From Hygrocybe punicea (Eukaryota; Basidiomycota; Agaricomycetes; Agaricales; Hygrophoraceae), in NCBI GenBank assembly GCA_963556145.1, contig OY744466.1, positions 5,999,820-6,063,819 of the forward strand: a stretch of DNA of 64,000 bases, given 5' to 3'. Positions 43,890 through 55,569 of this stretch are shown in pieces. The stretch's first letter is position 1. Each line of letters starts with the position of its first letter. Made by a program: the position numbers and the translations under genes. The notes beneath the pieces were generated by a model. It was not told the DNA's origin. It did not search any database and saw only the letters and a list, made by a program, of their open reading frames with translations.

Positions 43890-44599
43890 AAAAATGGAAT
43901 GAGATAAGCGTGCCGTTTCACAATTCCGACGCGGCATTGCATTAGGACCCAGGACACTACTTCTCTATCAATTAGTTTACTAGATATTCCTATGCCTGTT
44001 GGCGACAGTGGGCTTGCCCAGTATCTTTTTCATACTTTTTCACACTATATATATTCATCAATAATAGACTACGATACATGATAAACTGAGTGGAAAGGAT
44101 AAAATGGGTGGGGTACAGTTGAAACCACTAAGAAAGGTGAGGTAGCATGGTAATAGGATTTAGCGAGGGTAGCAGGATGTACCTGAGGGGCAGGGGGTAG
44201 CGGAACACACCCAGGAGTAGCGGGATGTGCCCAAGGGGCAGCAGGGTAGCGGGACAGACCTGAGGGGCCGTGGGGGTAGCAGGACATGCCCAGGGGGCAG
44301 CAGAGGGTAGCGGGAGGGTGATGGGATGTACCTGTGAAGTGGCGAGGTGAAGGTGAGAGGGGCCCGCAGGTCGGGGCACTCTGAGGGGTCGGGGAGTGGT
44401 AGGAGGGTACTTACTCGGGTGATTTGGCCCGGTTCCATCGTCAGAGACAACGGCCTCGCCCGCGATATCCTTACCCCCATCCAAGGTGGCCCATCGTCAT
44501 CGTCGTTGCTGCTGCCGTCCGCTTCTGACTTCGTTGTCGTTGCTGCCATCAGTTTCTGTCCTCGGCATCCTTACCCCCATCCGAGGCAGACTACAGTAG

Positions 44600-45001
44600 T
44601 TCACTCTGCAATGGAGTCGGTTATGGAACAGGCATAAGCCTGAGGCGTGAGTTTTGCCGTCCGCTTTCACTAATGGATGCACTCACTACCTCACCACAAA
44701 CATCGCCGTCTACTATCTGAGTTGTGGTTTCAAAAAGTGTCGTGGTGTGCTAGTTTTCTGCTTAGAGTGACCGTCACGGTCATGACAGTAGCAACTTGAA
44801 TTTACTATTAGCTAAGTCGCTTTGTAATGACAATGATGTTTGTACATTATTTGGACGGACTGCTTGGACAGTGCGCCCAAACAAACAAACGGATTAGGAA
44901 GACATGGACGATTTTTTATGGACAATTTTAAATAATGTTAGATGACACGACAAAAGAATGACTACGGCAATTATCGAGAAAAACGAGTCAAATCACCCAA
45001 G
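44600..45001 (+). repeat. 402-bp direct repeat, first copy
   Basis: Begins TTCACTCTGCAATGGAGTCG and ends AAATCACCCAAG at the edge of the gap. As far as I can compare, it matches 45202-45603 base for base. Confidence 0.85.
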
Positions 45002-45201
45002 NNNNNNNNNNNNNNNNNNNNNNNNNNNNNNNNNNNNNNNNNNNNNNNNNNNNNNNNNNNNNNNNNNNNNNNNNNNNNNNNNNNNNNNNNNNNNNNNNNN
45101 NNNNNNNNNNNNNNNNNNNNNNNNNNNNNNNNNNNNNNNNNNNNNNNNNNNNNNNNNNNNNNNNNNNNNNNNNNNNNNNNNNNNNNNNNNNNNNNNNNNN
45201 N
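45002..45201. other. Assembly gap (200 N)
   Basis: Exactly 200 undetermined bases. The sequence on the left ends with the last bases of the 402-bp repeat and the right side starts with its first bases. The gap therefore probably marks a collapsed or falsely joined repeat, and its true length is unknown. Confidence 0.95.
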
Positions 45202-45603
45202 TTCACTCTGCAATGGAGTCGGTTATGGAACAGGCATAAGCCTGAGGCGTGAGTTTTGCCGTCCGCTTTCACTAATGGATGCACTCACTACCTCACCACA
45301 AACATCGCCGTCTACTATCTGAGTTGTGGTTTCAAAAAGTGTCGTGGTGTGCTAGTTTTCTGCTTAGAGTGACCGTCACGGTCATGACAGTAGCAACTTG
45401 AATTTACTATTAGCTAAGTCGCTTTGTAATGACAATGATGTTTGTACATTATTTGGACGGACTGCTTGGACAGTGCGCCCAAACAAACAAACGGATTAGG
45501 AAGACATGGACGATTTTTTATGGACAATTTTAAATAATGTTAGATGACACGACAAAAGAATGACTACGGCAATTATCGAGAAAAACGAGTCAAATCACCC
45601 AAG
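45202..45603 (+). repeat. 402-bp direct repeat, second copy
   Basis: Same sequence as 44600-45001. Its last bases overlap the inner edge of the right arm of the large inverted repeat (45591), so only this copy leads directly into an arm. Confidence 0.85.
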
Positions 45604-46293
45604 TAAGTACCCTCCTACCACTCCCCAACCCCTCAGAGTGCCCCGACCTGCGGGCCCCTCTCACCTTCACCTCGCCACTTCACAGGTACATCCCATCACC
45701 CTCCCGCTACCCTCTGCTGCCCCCTGGGCATGTCCTGCTACCCCCACGGCCCCTCAGGTCTGTCCCGCTACCCTGCTGCCCCTTGGGCACATCCCGCTAC
45801 TCCTGGGTGTGTTCCGCTACCCCCTGCCCCTCAGGTACATCCTGCTACCCTCGCTAAATCCTATTACCATGCTACCTCACCTTTCTTAGTGGTTTCAACT
45901 GTACCCCACCCATTTTATTCTTTCCACTCAGTTTATCATGTATCGTAGTCTATTATTGATGAATATATATAGTGTGAAAAAGTATGAAAAAGATACTGGG
46001 CAAGCCCACTGTCGCCAACAGGCATAGGAATATCTAGTAAACTAATTGATAGAGAAGTAGTGTCCTGGGTCCTAATGCAATGCCGCGTCGGAAGTGTGAA
46101 CGGCATGCTTATCTCATTCCATTTTTAGGGCTGACATAAATGGTCACAGTCACGGTGAGTCGGACTTCCGAAATCTGCTGGCATTTTCTGATTGAAGTTG
46201 GAACTTGAATCTTCAAGTTCTCAGTGGCGCTCCTCCGCAGACTCAGCCTGTGGCACACTCAACCCATTACCTCACTTGAATCCCTGTCTGCTG

Positions 46294-46393
46294 CACAGCG
46301 TTCCAATGCTGTCGCAGTGCCTAATGCCTGGCTCTCATTGGCACATTCTAACCGTGACTTTGTCTGCTGCACGGCGTTCCAACGCTGTCACGG
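46294..46393 (+). promoter_or_regulatory. Two palindromic motifs upstream of a deaminase-like copy
   Basis: CACAGCGTTCCAATGCTGTC at 46294 and CACGGCGTTCCAACGCTGTC at 46370, 135-234 bp upstream of the start at 46528. GGTCACAGTCACGGTGAGTC (46141) and GAACTTGAATCTTCAAGTTC (46201) precede them. Confidence 0.6.
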
Positions 46394-46527
46394 TCGCAGT
46401 GCCTAAAGCCTCCGAACTGAACGTTGTTCCTACAGCATTCAGTCGGTCCGAGCCTGAGTCTGGACCTACCAGCACTGGGCGATAATGCGGTTTTCTGTCT
46501 GTGACTAGGGCCGTTATCACATCATAG

Positions 46528-47910
46528 TTGTCCACCATGTCCACCACCATGTCCACCCTTGAATTCAGAACTAAATGCGCTTTATCTTCTCGGCTATGTA
46601 ACCCGCCATTCCGAGAAGGAATGAACCGAAGCTCGATGCAGGAATTGACTGAAAACATCCCCAAGGAGACAGGAAGGCGACTTCGTATATTAAACGCACT
46701 CTCAACCATCTTAGTACGGGATCATGAGGTTGTGGCCACCGTCTGCCACGATTTCACTGATCAACGCCTAAGATTTGTCGTTACGGCCAATCCTCGCAAT
46801 CCCCCCGACACGGATCCCTGCGACTCGGACGCTCTGACGTTTATGGGAAATACGACCCTTTTAATTCCGGGGACCCCTGATTTTAACCTTTCTGATCCAA
46901 TAACCTATCTTAAACAAACCTGGTCAGTAACCTGGTCAGTATCGTAGATTCTTCCTATTTATGTTTTCTATGTTAGGATAAACCATACGTTCCAAGACCA
47001 CGTGGCAGCAACAGCCAAGTTCTTCACGGTGACGCCTAAATCAAATATGGTGTACTATTTTGGCTTTCTTTTGTACGTGGCCGCAAAGTCGGTGGAAAAG
47101 ATGAACCGTCGAATGACCGACAAGCATAATTCGGAGCCATTTTTCGAAGGTTTAGTAAAATCAGATAAGAAGTGTCGAGGCCCCTTCCCGCCGTCACAAT
47201 GTACCCAATACGACAAAACCCTCGTTTCATTATTGCATGACGAAAAGATCCAAGACAAATTGGATCGTAAAAAATTCCCCCACCTCATGAAACAGGTCAA
47301 CACCTGCCATGACTCCGAGTCTGACTTGCCACTATACACGGAGTCGACATGCGATGACTTCCACCACCTCCTTTGCTACCTCCTGTGCAACTTCCGGCAG
47401 TCCCTCAAGACACTCTGTGAATTCAACAGGCGTCTGCGGAAGCGTCCGAAAACCAAGGAGCAGAAAGACAAGCTTTGGTGGGAAGACGAGCGTCAACTGA
47501 AAGACGGCTTAAAATGCGGCAAATCATTCGGAGCGGCCGTCAGCGACCTTACAATTTTTGGAATGTTATTGCACGCCGTCGTTATGTCATCGAGTCTACA
47601 TGTTCATATTGACAGGTGCACGCTTCCTGACGTATCCCATGCGGATGGGGATGCCACTCAGAGACAGGACGAGGAGACAGACAAGACAGACGAGGAGATA
47701 GACAAGACAGACGAGGAGATAGACAAGTCAGACGAGGAGCTCCAAAACATTCGTCAAATGCCCGTACGCGAAGGATACAGGACTTGGCTGCAGCTCCAGG
47801 TGGCTCTCTTCGAGGCCGTTAATCATCTCACGCACTACACAGTACAAAATCAAGCGACGATCGAAATCAAAGTTCTTGCAGTTGAACACCCGGGATCATC
47901 TACATGCTGA
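46528..47910 (+). pseudogene. OTT_1508-type deaminase-like family, copy 5 (lacks catalytic third)
   Basis: Exon 1 (from 46528) and exon 2 join across a ~53-bp intron in frame (KQTW to INHTFQDHVAA). Most like copy 3: LVRDHEVVATV, TESTCDDFHHLLCYLL, FGMLLHAVVMSSSLHVHIDR and YRTWLQLQVALFEAV. An extra acidic insert made of a 21-bp tandem unit (DKTDEEI, three to four times) lies at about 47665-47750. The frame stops at 47910 right after AVEHPGSS, where copy 3 goes on to the HCE and CCPIC motifs. No trace of these follows, so the 3' part was lost, about 110 bp left of a foldback repeat. Confidence 0.65.
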
Positions 47911-48019
47911 CTTCATTCACGGGACTTGTGGACAACTTCTATTATCTTCGAACTCAGCAACTTCGCATTGAAACTCTGGTTGCGCCGCTGCATGGCATCC
48001 ATTATTAGTAATAAAATAC

Positions 48020-48872
48020 TTACACCTGTTTTCATAAACATGTGGAAACAGAGAAAAAAGTCAAGTGTGGTGCAGGCCTGATGCCGCACGGCATTTGACT
48101 CTGAGTTTCAAATCTTTGCAACGCGGATTTTCAACATATTAGGAAAATATAAGGTGTTATCTCATGACATACTGAATAGATTTGGGTGGTTGTAGAAGGA
48201 AAACCTATCTATTCAATCAGAGCTAGCTACTCCTGTAATTATATCCTAAAAATAATTAGTGCTAAGACAGTTACAGATGAAATACCAATATTTAATCAGC
48301 CAAACCCATATGGTGAATAATGACACAACAAGAGCTCAGATTAACTGAACATGATTGTGGGAAGTAAATTGGTTGGACTTTTAAGAGTTCAAAATACTTT
48401 GGGATTGTTCTTGTTAAGTTTTTGATAGTATTTACTTCAACTAGACACAAACCTAATACACACCTAAGAATTCCACAAAAAGTTAACATGAACAAATCCT
48501 TGAACTCTTAAAAATCCAACCAATTTACTTCCCACAATCATGTTCAGTTAATCTGAGCTCTTGTTGTGTCATTATTCACCATATGGGTTTGGCTGATTAA
48601 ATATTGGTATTTCATCTGTAACTGTCTTAGCACTAATTATTTTTAGGATATAATTACAGGAGTAGCTAGCTCTGATTGAATAGATAGGTTTTCCTTCTAC
48701 AACCACCCAAATCTATTCAGTATGTCATGAGATAACACCTTATATTTTCCTAATATGTTGAAAATCCGCGTTGCAAAGATTTGAAACTCAGAGTCAAATG
48801 CCGTGCGGCATCAGGCCTGCACCACACTTGACTTTTTTCTCTGTTTCCGCATGTTTATGAAAACAGCTGTAA
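48020..48872. repeat. Foldback element: 373-bp inverted arms, 107-bp loop
   Basis: The left arm 48020-48392 and right arm 48500-48872 are near-perfect reverse complements (outer ends TTACACCTGTTTTCATAAAC and GTTTATGAAAACAGCTGTAA). The unique centre is 48393-48499. AT-rich, no coding capacity. Its right edge lies 40 bp from the start of the RTC4-like gene and its left edge near the truncated end of copy 5. No target-site duplication is obvious. Confidence 0.85.
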
Positions 48873-48911
48873 TTATGCACAAGACAAGTAAATATTCATG
48901 GTAAAATCATC

Positions 48912-51816
48912 ATGTTTTCGCAGTGTCAGTTGTGTGGTAATTTCTTGAACCCCCCTTCCATCAACAAAGGGACAGGTAATATAGGAAATAAAAACCGTAT
49001 ACAGCAAACGGTGAGATCTTTTTGTGTTCTGCACCAAGAAATCAGCTAATTTCTAAAGTGTTCAAACCATCACTGTCGAAACACAATTTTCCATTCCAGT
49101 CCTTTACCAACCGACACTGCACAGGCCATTATAGAAGCTGCTAAGGATGATCCTAATGTTCTATCTGAGCTGCCAAATCAATCAAGGATGCCGACGATCC
49201 ACAATTCGTCTGATATACCCACCGTCTCTGATATCAACCAACACACCATTCCTTTATCGAACAACAATTTCATTTTATCCAGTTTGCTTGGGGAACCACA
49301 TTTGGCTCGAGAGGCTCTCACAGCCTCACTTCAACAACCTCAAGGAGGCATTTATTGTGCCCGCGATACCTGTAGGACTGTCAGAGGTGGACGAAACAAA
49401 GGTCACACAGAATGTACACACCTTTTCTGTCGCAAATGCTGTCAAGATGCAGCTCGTGAGGCTGATGCCAAAGGGTTACTCTACCTGACATGCCAGGAAC
49501 GGAAGCATCGCATTGACGCTCGGACATTTACTACGATTCAAATGCCAGGGCCAACCTCTGCCACTGTCTCACAAACAATGCCTAGCAAATCAGCATCAGA
49601 AGCATCGACATTTCATGGAACACAGCCTCCCTTGCCTTCACGAATCCAGATCCCTGTCCCATGGGCTGATAGTGCAGCACCGGGCATGCAAAGCCAAGGT
49701 ATCAGCAAAGAGCAACATGTTCCTCCACCAACATCTGTAGCTTCCAACTCACAATACTCGACAACCCCTCAGACAACTTCCACCTTCGTGGTTCCCGTGA
49801 TAAATGATGGGCTTACAACACGACCTGCCGCTAGAGCAAGCCATGCCATCCCAGTTGCCACAATGTGGCAGGCTACCACACCGGCTTGGTTAGAACAACG
49901 TAAAGCAGCTGCAAAGGAAGATGATAGACGCACAAATATGAAGCATGCTACATTAGAATCGTGACAGCAGAAGTTAATACAGGTAACTGCCATTGCGTGG
50001 TATCAGGTACGCCATGTTCTTAAAAAACAGGGATATCTTCTGATTTATCTGATCTATGAGGAATGTCAGCCAGTTGTATTACCGCTGCAGGTCGAAACAT
50101 ATCCAGATTTTCGGATTAGGGACCATCCGGAACTTGCGGAGGTCTTGGGTCTGGAAAGGAACATGCGTGCAGAAACATATAGCCGGTTACAAAGTCTCTG
50201 GGACTGCCACACCCTCGACACTGTCCGACAAGTGGAAACAGGTGAGACTTTATTGTTCCGAAAGCTTTCTGCTGGTATAATTGGCCCTCGCCTACAAAGC
50301 TGCCCCGGTCTTGAGGCCGAGCTGGCTCGTTTGAATACCAGCACCACAAGCAAGAAACGCATCCGAGAAAGCTTACCACAATCCACCGATCTTGTTAAAA
50401 ATCCATGGATGGCTGCAAACACCTGGGTCCGGGATAACAAAAATGTTGTAAAGGGAGCCCCCGGCACAACCGAAAAGTCACAGAGCGCAGTTGCCGAAAT
50501 ACCTACAGTGACACCAGCATTACCCTCAACGACAATATCGGCACTGGGAAACAGAGGTGGAGGTCCACATACCGATCATGGACTTCTGTTATGTGACGTT
50601 CCACTCAAAGATTGCCCCTGGGTAGGAAAGAGTCGGCGTGGGGGTGAAAGGGCATGGCCGACCACATTCTTTGCTGCGGACATTATTGAAGGTTTTGAAT
50701 ATATGGACCGATTGCGAGCACAGCGTCTGCCGAAGATCCATCAGGATACTGCATTTGAGATGGTTTTCGGACTGCAGTATCATAGGTCAACATTCCACAA
50801 ACACTACAGGATCTACAAGGAAAACGCTCACCTTGTACCAAAATACCAACCCTGTGGTGTTTCATCGAAGGGTTCATGGACCGAATTCGTGACAGAAGCC
50901 GCCAAAGATTCCATCAAGATTTCAGACACAGATGAACCGAGCACGGAGTCGAGCATTGAAATGTCGACAGTGGGCAATAAAAATCATTGTCAGTATTGCA
51001 AAGAAGTCTTGCCAGAGAACCCATCCGCTCTTCTCAAGAAGCTACAAAAGGAATTAGATGCGCACACGAGGGAGATACATCCCGATGACAGTTTATTTGC
51101 TGAAACATTGGCATATTGCCAACAACATCATTTTGAAGCGATTGTTCTACCAGAAGCTATCGAGCAGGGCTGGCCACGAGCAATTAACTTCAAGGCGTTG
51201 AGGAAAAAGATATATGAACTAAAATACGTACTCGAAGAGATCATCGACGATCCCCAGGACAGCATCTTCTTCCAGTCACTGAAGCTCTGGGTTGAAACAT
51301 TTGGGAAAAACCGTGCATTTGACATTGCGGGAGAACATGAGTTTGCAAAATGCTATGGACGTGGTTCTGGATAGTAAGTCTTCACAAAATCCGGATTGAT
51401 ACTCACTGATATTATTATGAAGTTACGGTGAAAGGGGACGTGCTGAAATATCCAAAATCCTGCATGATTTGGTGCCCATATCAGATGAAGACAAAATCCA
51501 TGGTGTCCCGACACAGAAGTTTATCAACTTCATCTTAATCCCTGAAATGGCCATCTTGCTCATTATTGAAGATCTGAATGTAGACAATAAAGCAGCTTTG
51601 GAAATACTTCAGAAAAGCAATGCTTATGGAACCTACCAGTTTCCGATAGATGATGAAGATCCCATCAGCGAGGACGACAACGAATATTGCCTACGGAGGA
51701 AATTGGTAGCAATGGGAAAGCGAAGAAGTCATGCTGTGTTACCTGAAAACCTATCCATGATGCCAACAATGGATATTGGAAGTGAAAATGGCGACAACTT
51801 TCATCTTGGGTCCTGA
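48912..51816 (+). pseudogene. RTC4-like domain protein with one in-frame stop
   Basis: Exon 1 from 48912 (SQCQLCGNFLNPPS), then a cysteine cluster (CARDTCRTVRGGRNKGHTEC, FCRKCC, LTCQERKH) near 49355-49510. A Pro/Ser linker, LPLQVETYPDFRIRDHPELA, HCQYCKEVLPENPS and a C-terminal RTC4-like domain follow: YCQQHHFEAIVLPEAIEQGW, GYYGERGRAEI split by an intron at 51373-51421, and ILIPEMAILLIIEDL. The RTC4 C-terminal domain is named after yeast Rtc4 (restriction of telomere capping); its molecular role is unclear. The only lesion is TGA at 49962-49964 in an otherwise open frame (LES*QQKLIQ), consistent with CGA-to-TGA. I found no intron that removes it. The first exon-intron joint is approximate. Confidence 0.65.
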
Positions 51817-52168
51817 TACACTCCTTCGAAAAAAAAAACACCTTCATTGATATATCCCCTAAATTTCGAGTTAGTATAGTATATTCCTTTTAATGATAAA
51901 ATAATTGCTTTCTTGTACAATGGTATAAGGCAACAAGGGGCTGGTTTTGATGGGATGATTGAATGAAATGACATGGAAATTTGCACATGTTGTGACAATT
52001 GCGTTGCGTGTGTTGTGGCAATTGCACGCACGTTTGTAGCAATTGCGCGCGATGCAATCATATTGTGCGCGTTAACTGGCTGGAACGCAACAATAACCTT
52101 CAATGGCATTGTCTTCAAGACATTTTGATGTACGCAAAGTAATTCATTTCAATAAGCATTATAATTTT

Positions 52169-53183
52169 CTATATAGCCTGAGTATCACAGACAACTTCAC
52201 GACGCATAGAAGCCCTTATCGGTTCATCCGTCTGCAAGTCCATCACCGCTTTTAATGCTTCATCAATAAACAACCCCTCCTTCTCAAAAACCTTCTTTGA
52301 CTTGACCCATTCAATTGACCTTCCTTGGCATGAATCGCACATCCCAGGAATCCTGACTGTATCGAAACCAGCCAGTATCTCACTTTCAGTGAGCGCAGCA
52401 TCTGGGTGTAGGAGTTGTTTTGCCAGCCCACGCCACCATTCTGTGACCCAGGCCTCACTGCATTTCATCCTACTGCTGCATAGCGGATCAAGAATAGCAT
52501 CAGGAGCAGAAAAGGCAATACTTCGGCGATGTTGGTCAATATTGGCCTTGGTCTGAATTAAAATATGATAGAATGGAAGGCCGATCCACTTGGTGTCCGC
52601 GAAATGAAGTTGAGTGGTTGGGATCGTCATGAGCTCTCGGAATGCTGGCTCAATCCATTTGTCGATGCGATGTAGCCGACCCATGTAGATTTGGAGTGCC
52701 GGCGTAAAATCATGGAGCTTGGGCAGCTGTGCTGTTGCAAACTCCTCTCCGTCTGGTATTTCCAAGAATACAGACATCTTGAGCACAGATGACAGAAAAT
52801 CAAACGTCAAGTCTTTTGCAGAATATCTAGCGGCTTGGTAAGTTATTTTCCAAGATTGAAAAGGTACCTAACCTACCCGCCAAACAGAAACATGAGGAGT
52901 CGGTCAAAGTCCTCTTGCAATATGTGTAAAACAACTGGATTCTCATCGCTCTTCCCTTCCGATGTGGGATTCAAATGGTTTTGAGGTAACGAAAACAGCG
53001 TCTGGAAGACACATGATCGCAGAGCTAATAAACTTCTGGGGAGGCAGTACAGGGTTCCACGTGGGGTCGCAGGCAGCTATAGGATGATTAACATCAAAAA
53101 AACACCATCGATAGATTGCAACAAATGTCAATGATAACAGATCCATCGTCCAGATAAAAGGTAGAATGCTGTTGACTAACCAT
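52169..53183 (-). CDS. BTB/POZ-like protein typical of Agaricomycetes
   Basis: N-terminal part: QQHSTFYLDDGSVIID, TLYCLPRSLLALRSCVFQTL, LPQNHLNPTSEG, VVLHILQEDFDRLLMFLFGG; then after an intron near 52830-52876 RYSAKDLTFDFLSSVLKMSV, a helical C-terminal half, CDSCQGRSIEWV and a stop at 52169. The pattern (short strand, TLYxxxRSLLxxxSxVF, VVLxxxxxDF..LLxFL) fits the BTB fold seen in large agaricomycete families, commonly used for protein-protein contacts such as Cullin-3 adaptors. The joint between the first two segments (about 53090-53140) is not resolved cleanly, so the N-terminus may be damaged. Convergent with the RTC4-like gene. Confidence 0.55.
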
Positions 53184-53402
53184 GGAATCTTGCTGAAGTT
53201 TTGATATGCTATTGCAGCCATACCATTTGAGAATAGTGTAATGGTGGGACTCTTGACTTCTTACAGGTAAGCATCCAGTTAAAGTATGTGTTGATGTCGT
53301 CGATGGACTTATATAAGATTTTGAAGTTCTTTATTTACTGGACCCTGCGAAAATGCGAGCAAATAAAGTTTTTTTTTCCGCAACTGTGTTTGCAAACTTG
53401 AT

Positions 53403-55565
53403 ATGGTCCTCACTTGCTCTGGTCCCAGAAAGCACAAGCTTCCTTGCAAATGCCTTCGCTTCCTTGCTAGAGATAACAAAGGCACAGCAACGGGTCTGAA
53501 AGGGTGTAGGGATTGTGGGCATGTGGAAGAATGTCACCCCTCACCCCAAACAACTTCTGGATTGCGCCGTAATAAAAAGGAAGTACAGACTGTGACATCA
53601 GCACAAAATAGGACGCCAGTAGTAGCTAGGCAAAAGATCAATCCAGGCCATACAGTCAAGAAAACAGGGACCGAACCCAATGTAAAGAAGGAGATTGTCC
53701 ACGATGTTTCACCTCATGTAAGGATCAATTTTCAACAGGATTTCACTACTTGACACTTACACTGATTCCAGATCGCTTCTCACAAAAGGAACAATCACCC
53801 GGCAATGAAGTTTGTGAAGGTTGGGGCTGTCATCATGCTCCCAGATGGACTGAACGTAAGACTGACACAAAGTTAGCAAGTGTATATCTTCTGATCTGTC
53901 ACTTACTAATCTGAGGGCGAATTGGTCCAATCTAAAAGCCCAAGCCCGAAGCAGATAGAGAAATACGTACAGTCTCACCTTGCGGTGGAGTGTGACGGAG
54001 ATAAAGTCCTTGAGTTTGGATTAGGTTGGGATCAAGAATCTCTGGACATTTGGTTTTGTCGCCTATTGCCTAGGCCGTTTGAGTGGCTGGATGCTCAGTT
54101 TGGTCAGCCAGACGCAGGTAAATTTCATTGGGTCTTGCTACGCAAAGATCGCAACAATCTATTTGTCATTGAACGGGCATTGACAACGGGTGCACATGTC
54201 TCAGCTGCAAAGGGGACCACAGGCCGCAAATATACAGACCACTTTGTTCGAATCGGTCAGTCTCTTACAGACAAGCATGTTAACTTGCTCACCGCTTCCA
54301 ACAGCCACTCGTCATGTCATACCACTATCTGCATATTCCAACTGGGATGCAGCTACCGAGCATGTATTAAATGAAGAGACCGAAGCGGAGAAAACTAGCA
54401 ATAATCCTGGCCATGGTAAAAACCGTTGCTTCAACACTTGAGGCCACCCGATTTCCTAAACTTGTAGATGTAACTGAATGGGTCGTATGTTACTTCTACA
54501 TGTTGAGAAACAACAGGTCTGGCCCAGGGCTAATATGCATTTCCTGGGCTGTCCCTGGGCTATCCTGGGCTGTCCCTGGGCTGTCCCTGGTCCAAAGCAT
54601 TGGGACAATGGGATGTCCCAGGGACAGCCCAGGATAGCCCAGGGACAGCCCAGGAAATGAATATTAGCCCTGGGCCAGACCTGTTGTTTCTCAACATGTA
54701 GAAGTAACATACGACCCATTCAGTTACATCTACAAGTTTAGGAAATCGGGTGGCCTGAAGTGGCTTCGACTCTGATTCTGATGCCTCATACAAGACGAAG
54801 GGGATGTCTCTCGGACTTGAATCTGAGGTAGAGTCAGTTATTTTCACCAGCAGCCGAAAGCCAGTGACTTATGGAGGAAAGAGATCCGTGGCAGTGGAGA
54901 AATTGACTGGTATGTTGTTGTCATATTTTAGGTAACATGTTGCCTGATTATGAAACAAGCTTCAGATTCTGAAACTGAAGTAATTAGCGATGACGACGAC
55001 ATTCAAATTACTGGTTCTGCGACAAAGGCTAGGAAGCGCAATGGTTCTTCCAAGACGAACTCTAGTGATGACTTGAAGGATGTCCAAGCTAAACGACAAA
55101 AGGGTGAGTGCTTATAGATCATGGTTGCATTAATAGTAATGACACCAACTCATTTCAGTTGTCACAAGACTGTCATTGTCTCCAAGTCCGACGGGAGATA
55201 CCTACCTGTCCTGGAGTGATTTAGGCACAGTGAATTATTCCGAGTCCCTTACAGACTGGGATACATTCGAAGGCGGCTTATTTGACGATAATCTTGGCAT
55301 TACACCAATTCCATCAACGTCTTCCTCGAATGTTACTACCGGTCCAGGAGGACTCTTCCAAGCCCCTGCCCACTTATTGGACATTGAAGCCTCTGTGGTA
55401 CCTTCGACAACCTCACTGCTTTCTTCCCAGACTGTGGAACCTGGTCGAAGTGGGTTCAATATTTGTTACGGATCGCTTCTGCAGCGGGCTCCGGCAACAA
55501 TCAACTTAACAGGGAATCGGCTTCCAGAGGGGAGAACAGCAGCTTTCATTGTTGCTTACAGCTAA
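53403..55565 (+). CDS. Agaricomycete protein with N-terminal Cys/His cluster, multi-exon
   Basis: Exon 1: PCKCLRFLARDNKG, CRDCGHVEECHPS, a likely zinc site, then a basic linker. Exons then give KFVKVGAVIMLPDGLN, QIEKYVQSHLAVE, WFCRLLPRPFEWLDAQFG, FHWVLLRKDRNNLFVIER, GTTGRKYTDHFVRI, SAYSNWDAATEHVL, an acidic DSETEVISDDDDIQI piece, KARKRNGSSKTNSS, and a Ser/Thr/Pro-rich C-terminus with YLSWSDLGTVN ending at 55565. I know this organisation from agaricomycete hypothetical proteins; function unknown. Introns at 53720-53771, 53859-53917, 54257-54301 and near 54930, 55105 splice well. One intron is stretched by a foldback repeat (54441-54756), and the phase of its right edge does not fit simply. Confidence 0.5.
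54441..54756. repeat. Foldback repeat (about 143-bp arms) in an intron
   Basis: The left arm begins AGGCCACCCGATTTCCTAAA at 54441; the right arm is its reverse complement ending GGTGGCCT at 54756. The centre has short CTGGGCTGTCCCTGGG repeats that also pair. Both arms carry frames coding RMLLLHVEKQQVWPRANIHF, an artefact of symmetry. It lies after the donor at about 54416 of the surrounding gene and would form one long hairpin in RNA. Confidence 0.85.
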
Positions 55566-55569
55566 GACA

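Larger units (their letters stand above)
43890..46126. repeat. Large inverted repeat (536-bp arms) around an assembly gap
   Basis: The left arm 43890-44426 and right arm 45591-46126 are near-identical reverse complements. They contain a small minisatellite (TAGC(G/A)GGA(C/T)(A/G)TGCCC-like units) and the outer sequence TAAAAATGGAATGAGATAAG. The arms enclose two identical direct copies of a 402-bp segment and a run of N. The minisatellite frames (YPHGPSG-type) are not real genes. GTGACCGTCACGGTCATGAC, related to the shared promoter repeats, occurs in both direct copies. Confidence 0.8.

Noticed and set aside
44942..45322. Frames running through the assembly gap
   Set aside because: They consist mainly of undetermined bases and are artefacts of the 200-N gap.
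44069..45948. Pro/Tyr/His-rich frames in both arms of the inverted repeat
   Set aside because: The same minisatellite read on opposite strands; no start context, introns or known motif.
54456..54847. Near-identical 60-95 aa frames on both strands
   Set aside because: Result of the foldback symmetry, not of paired genes.
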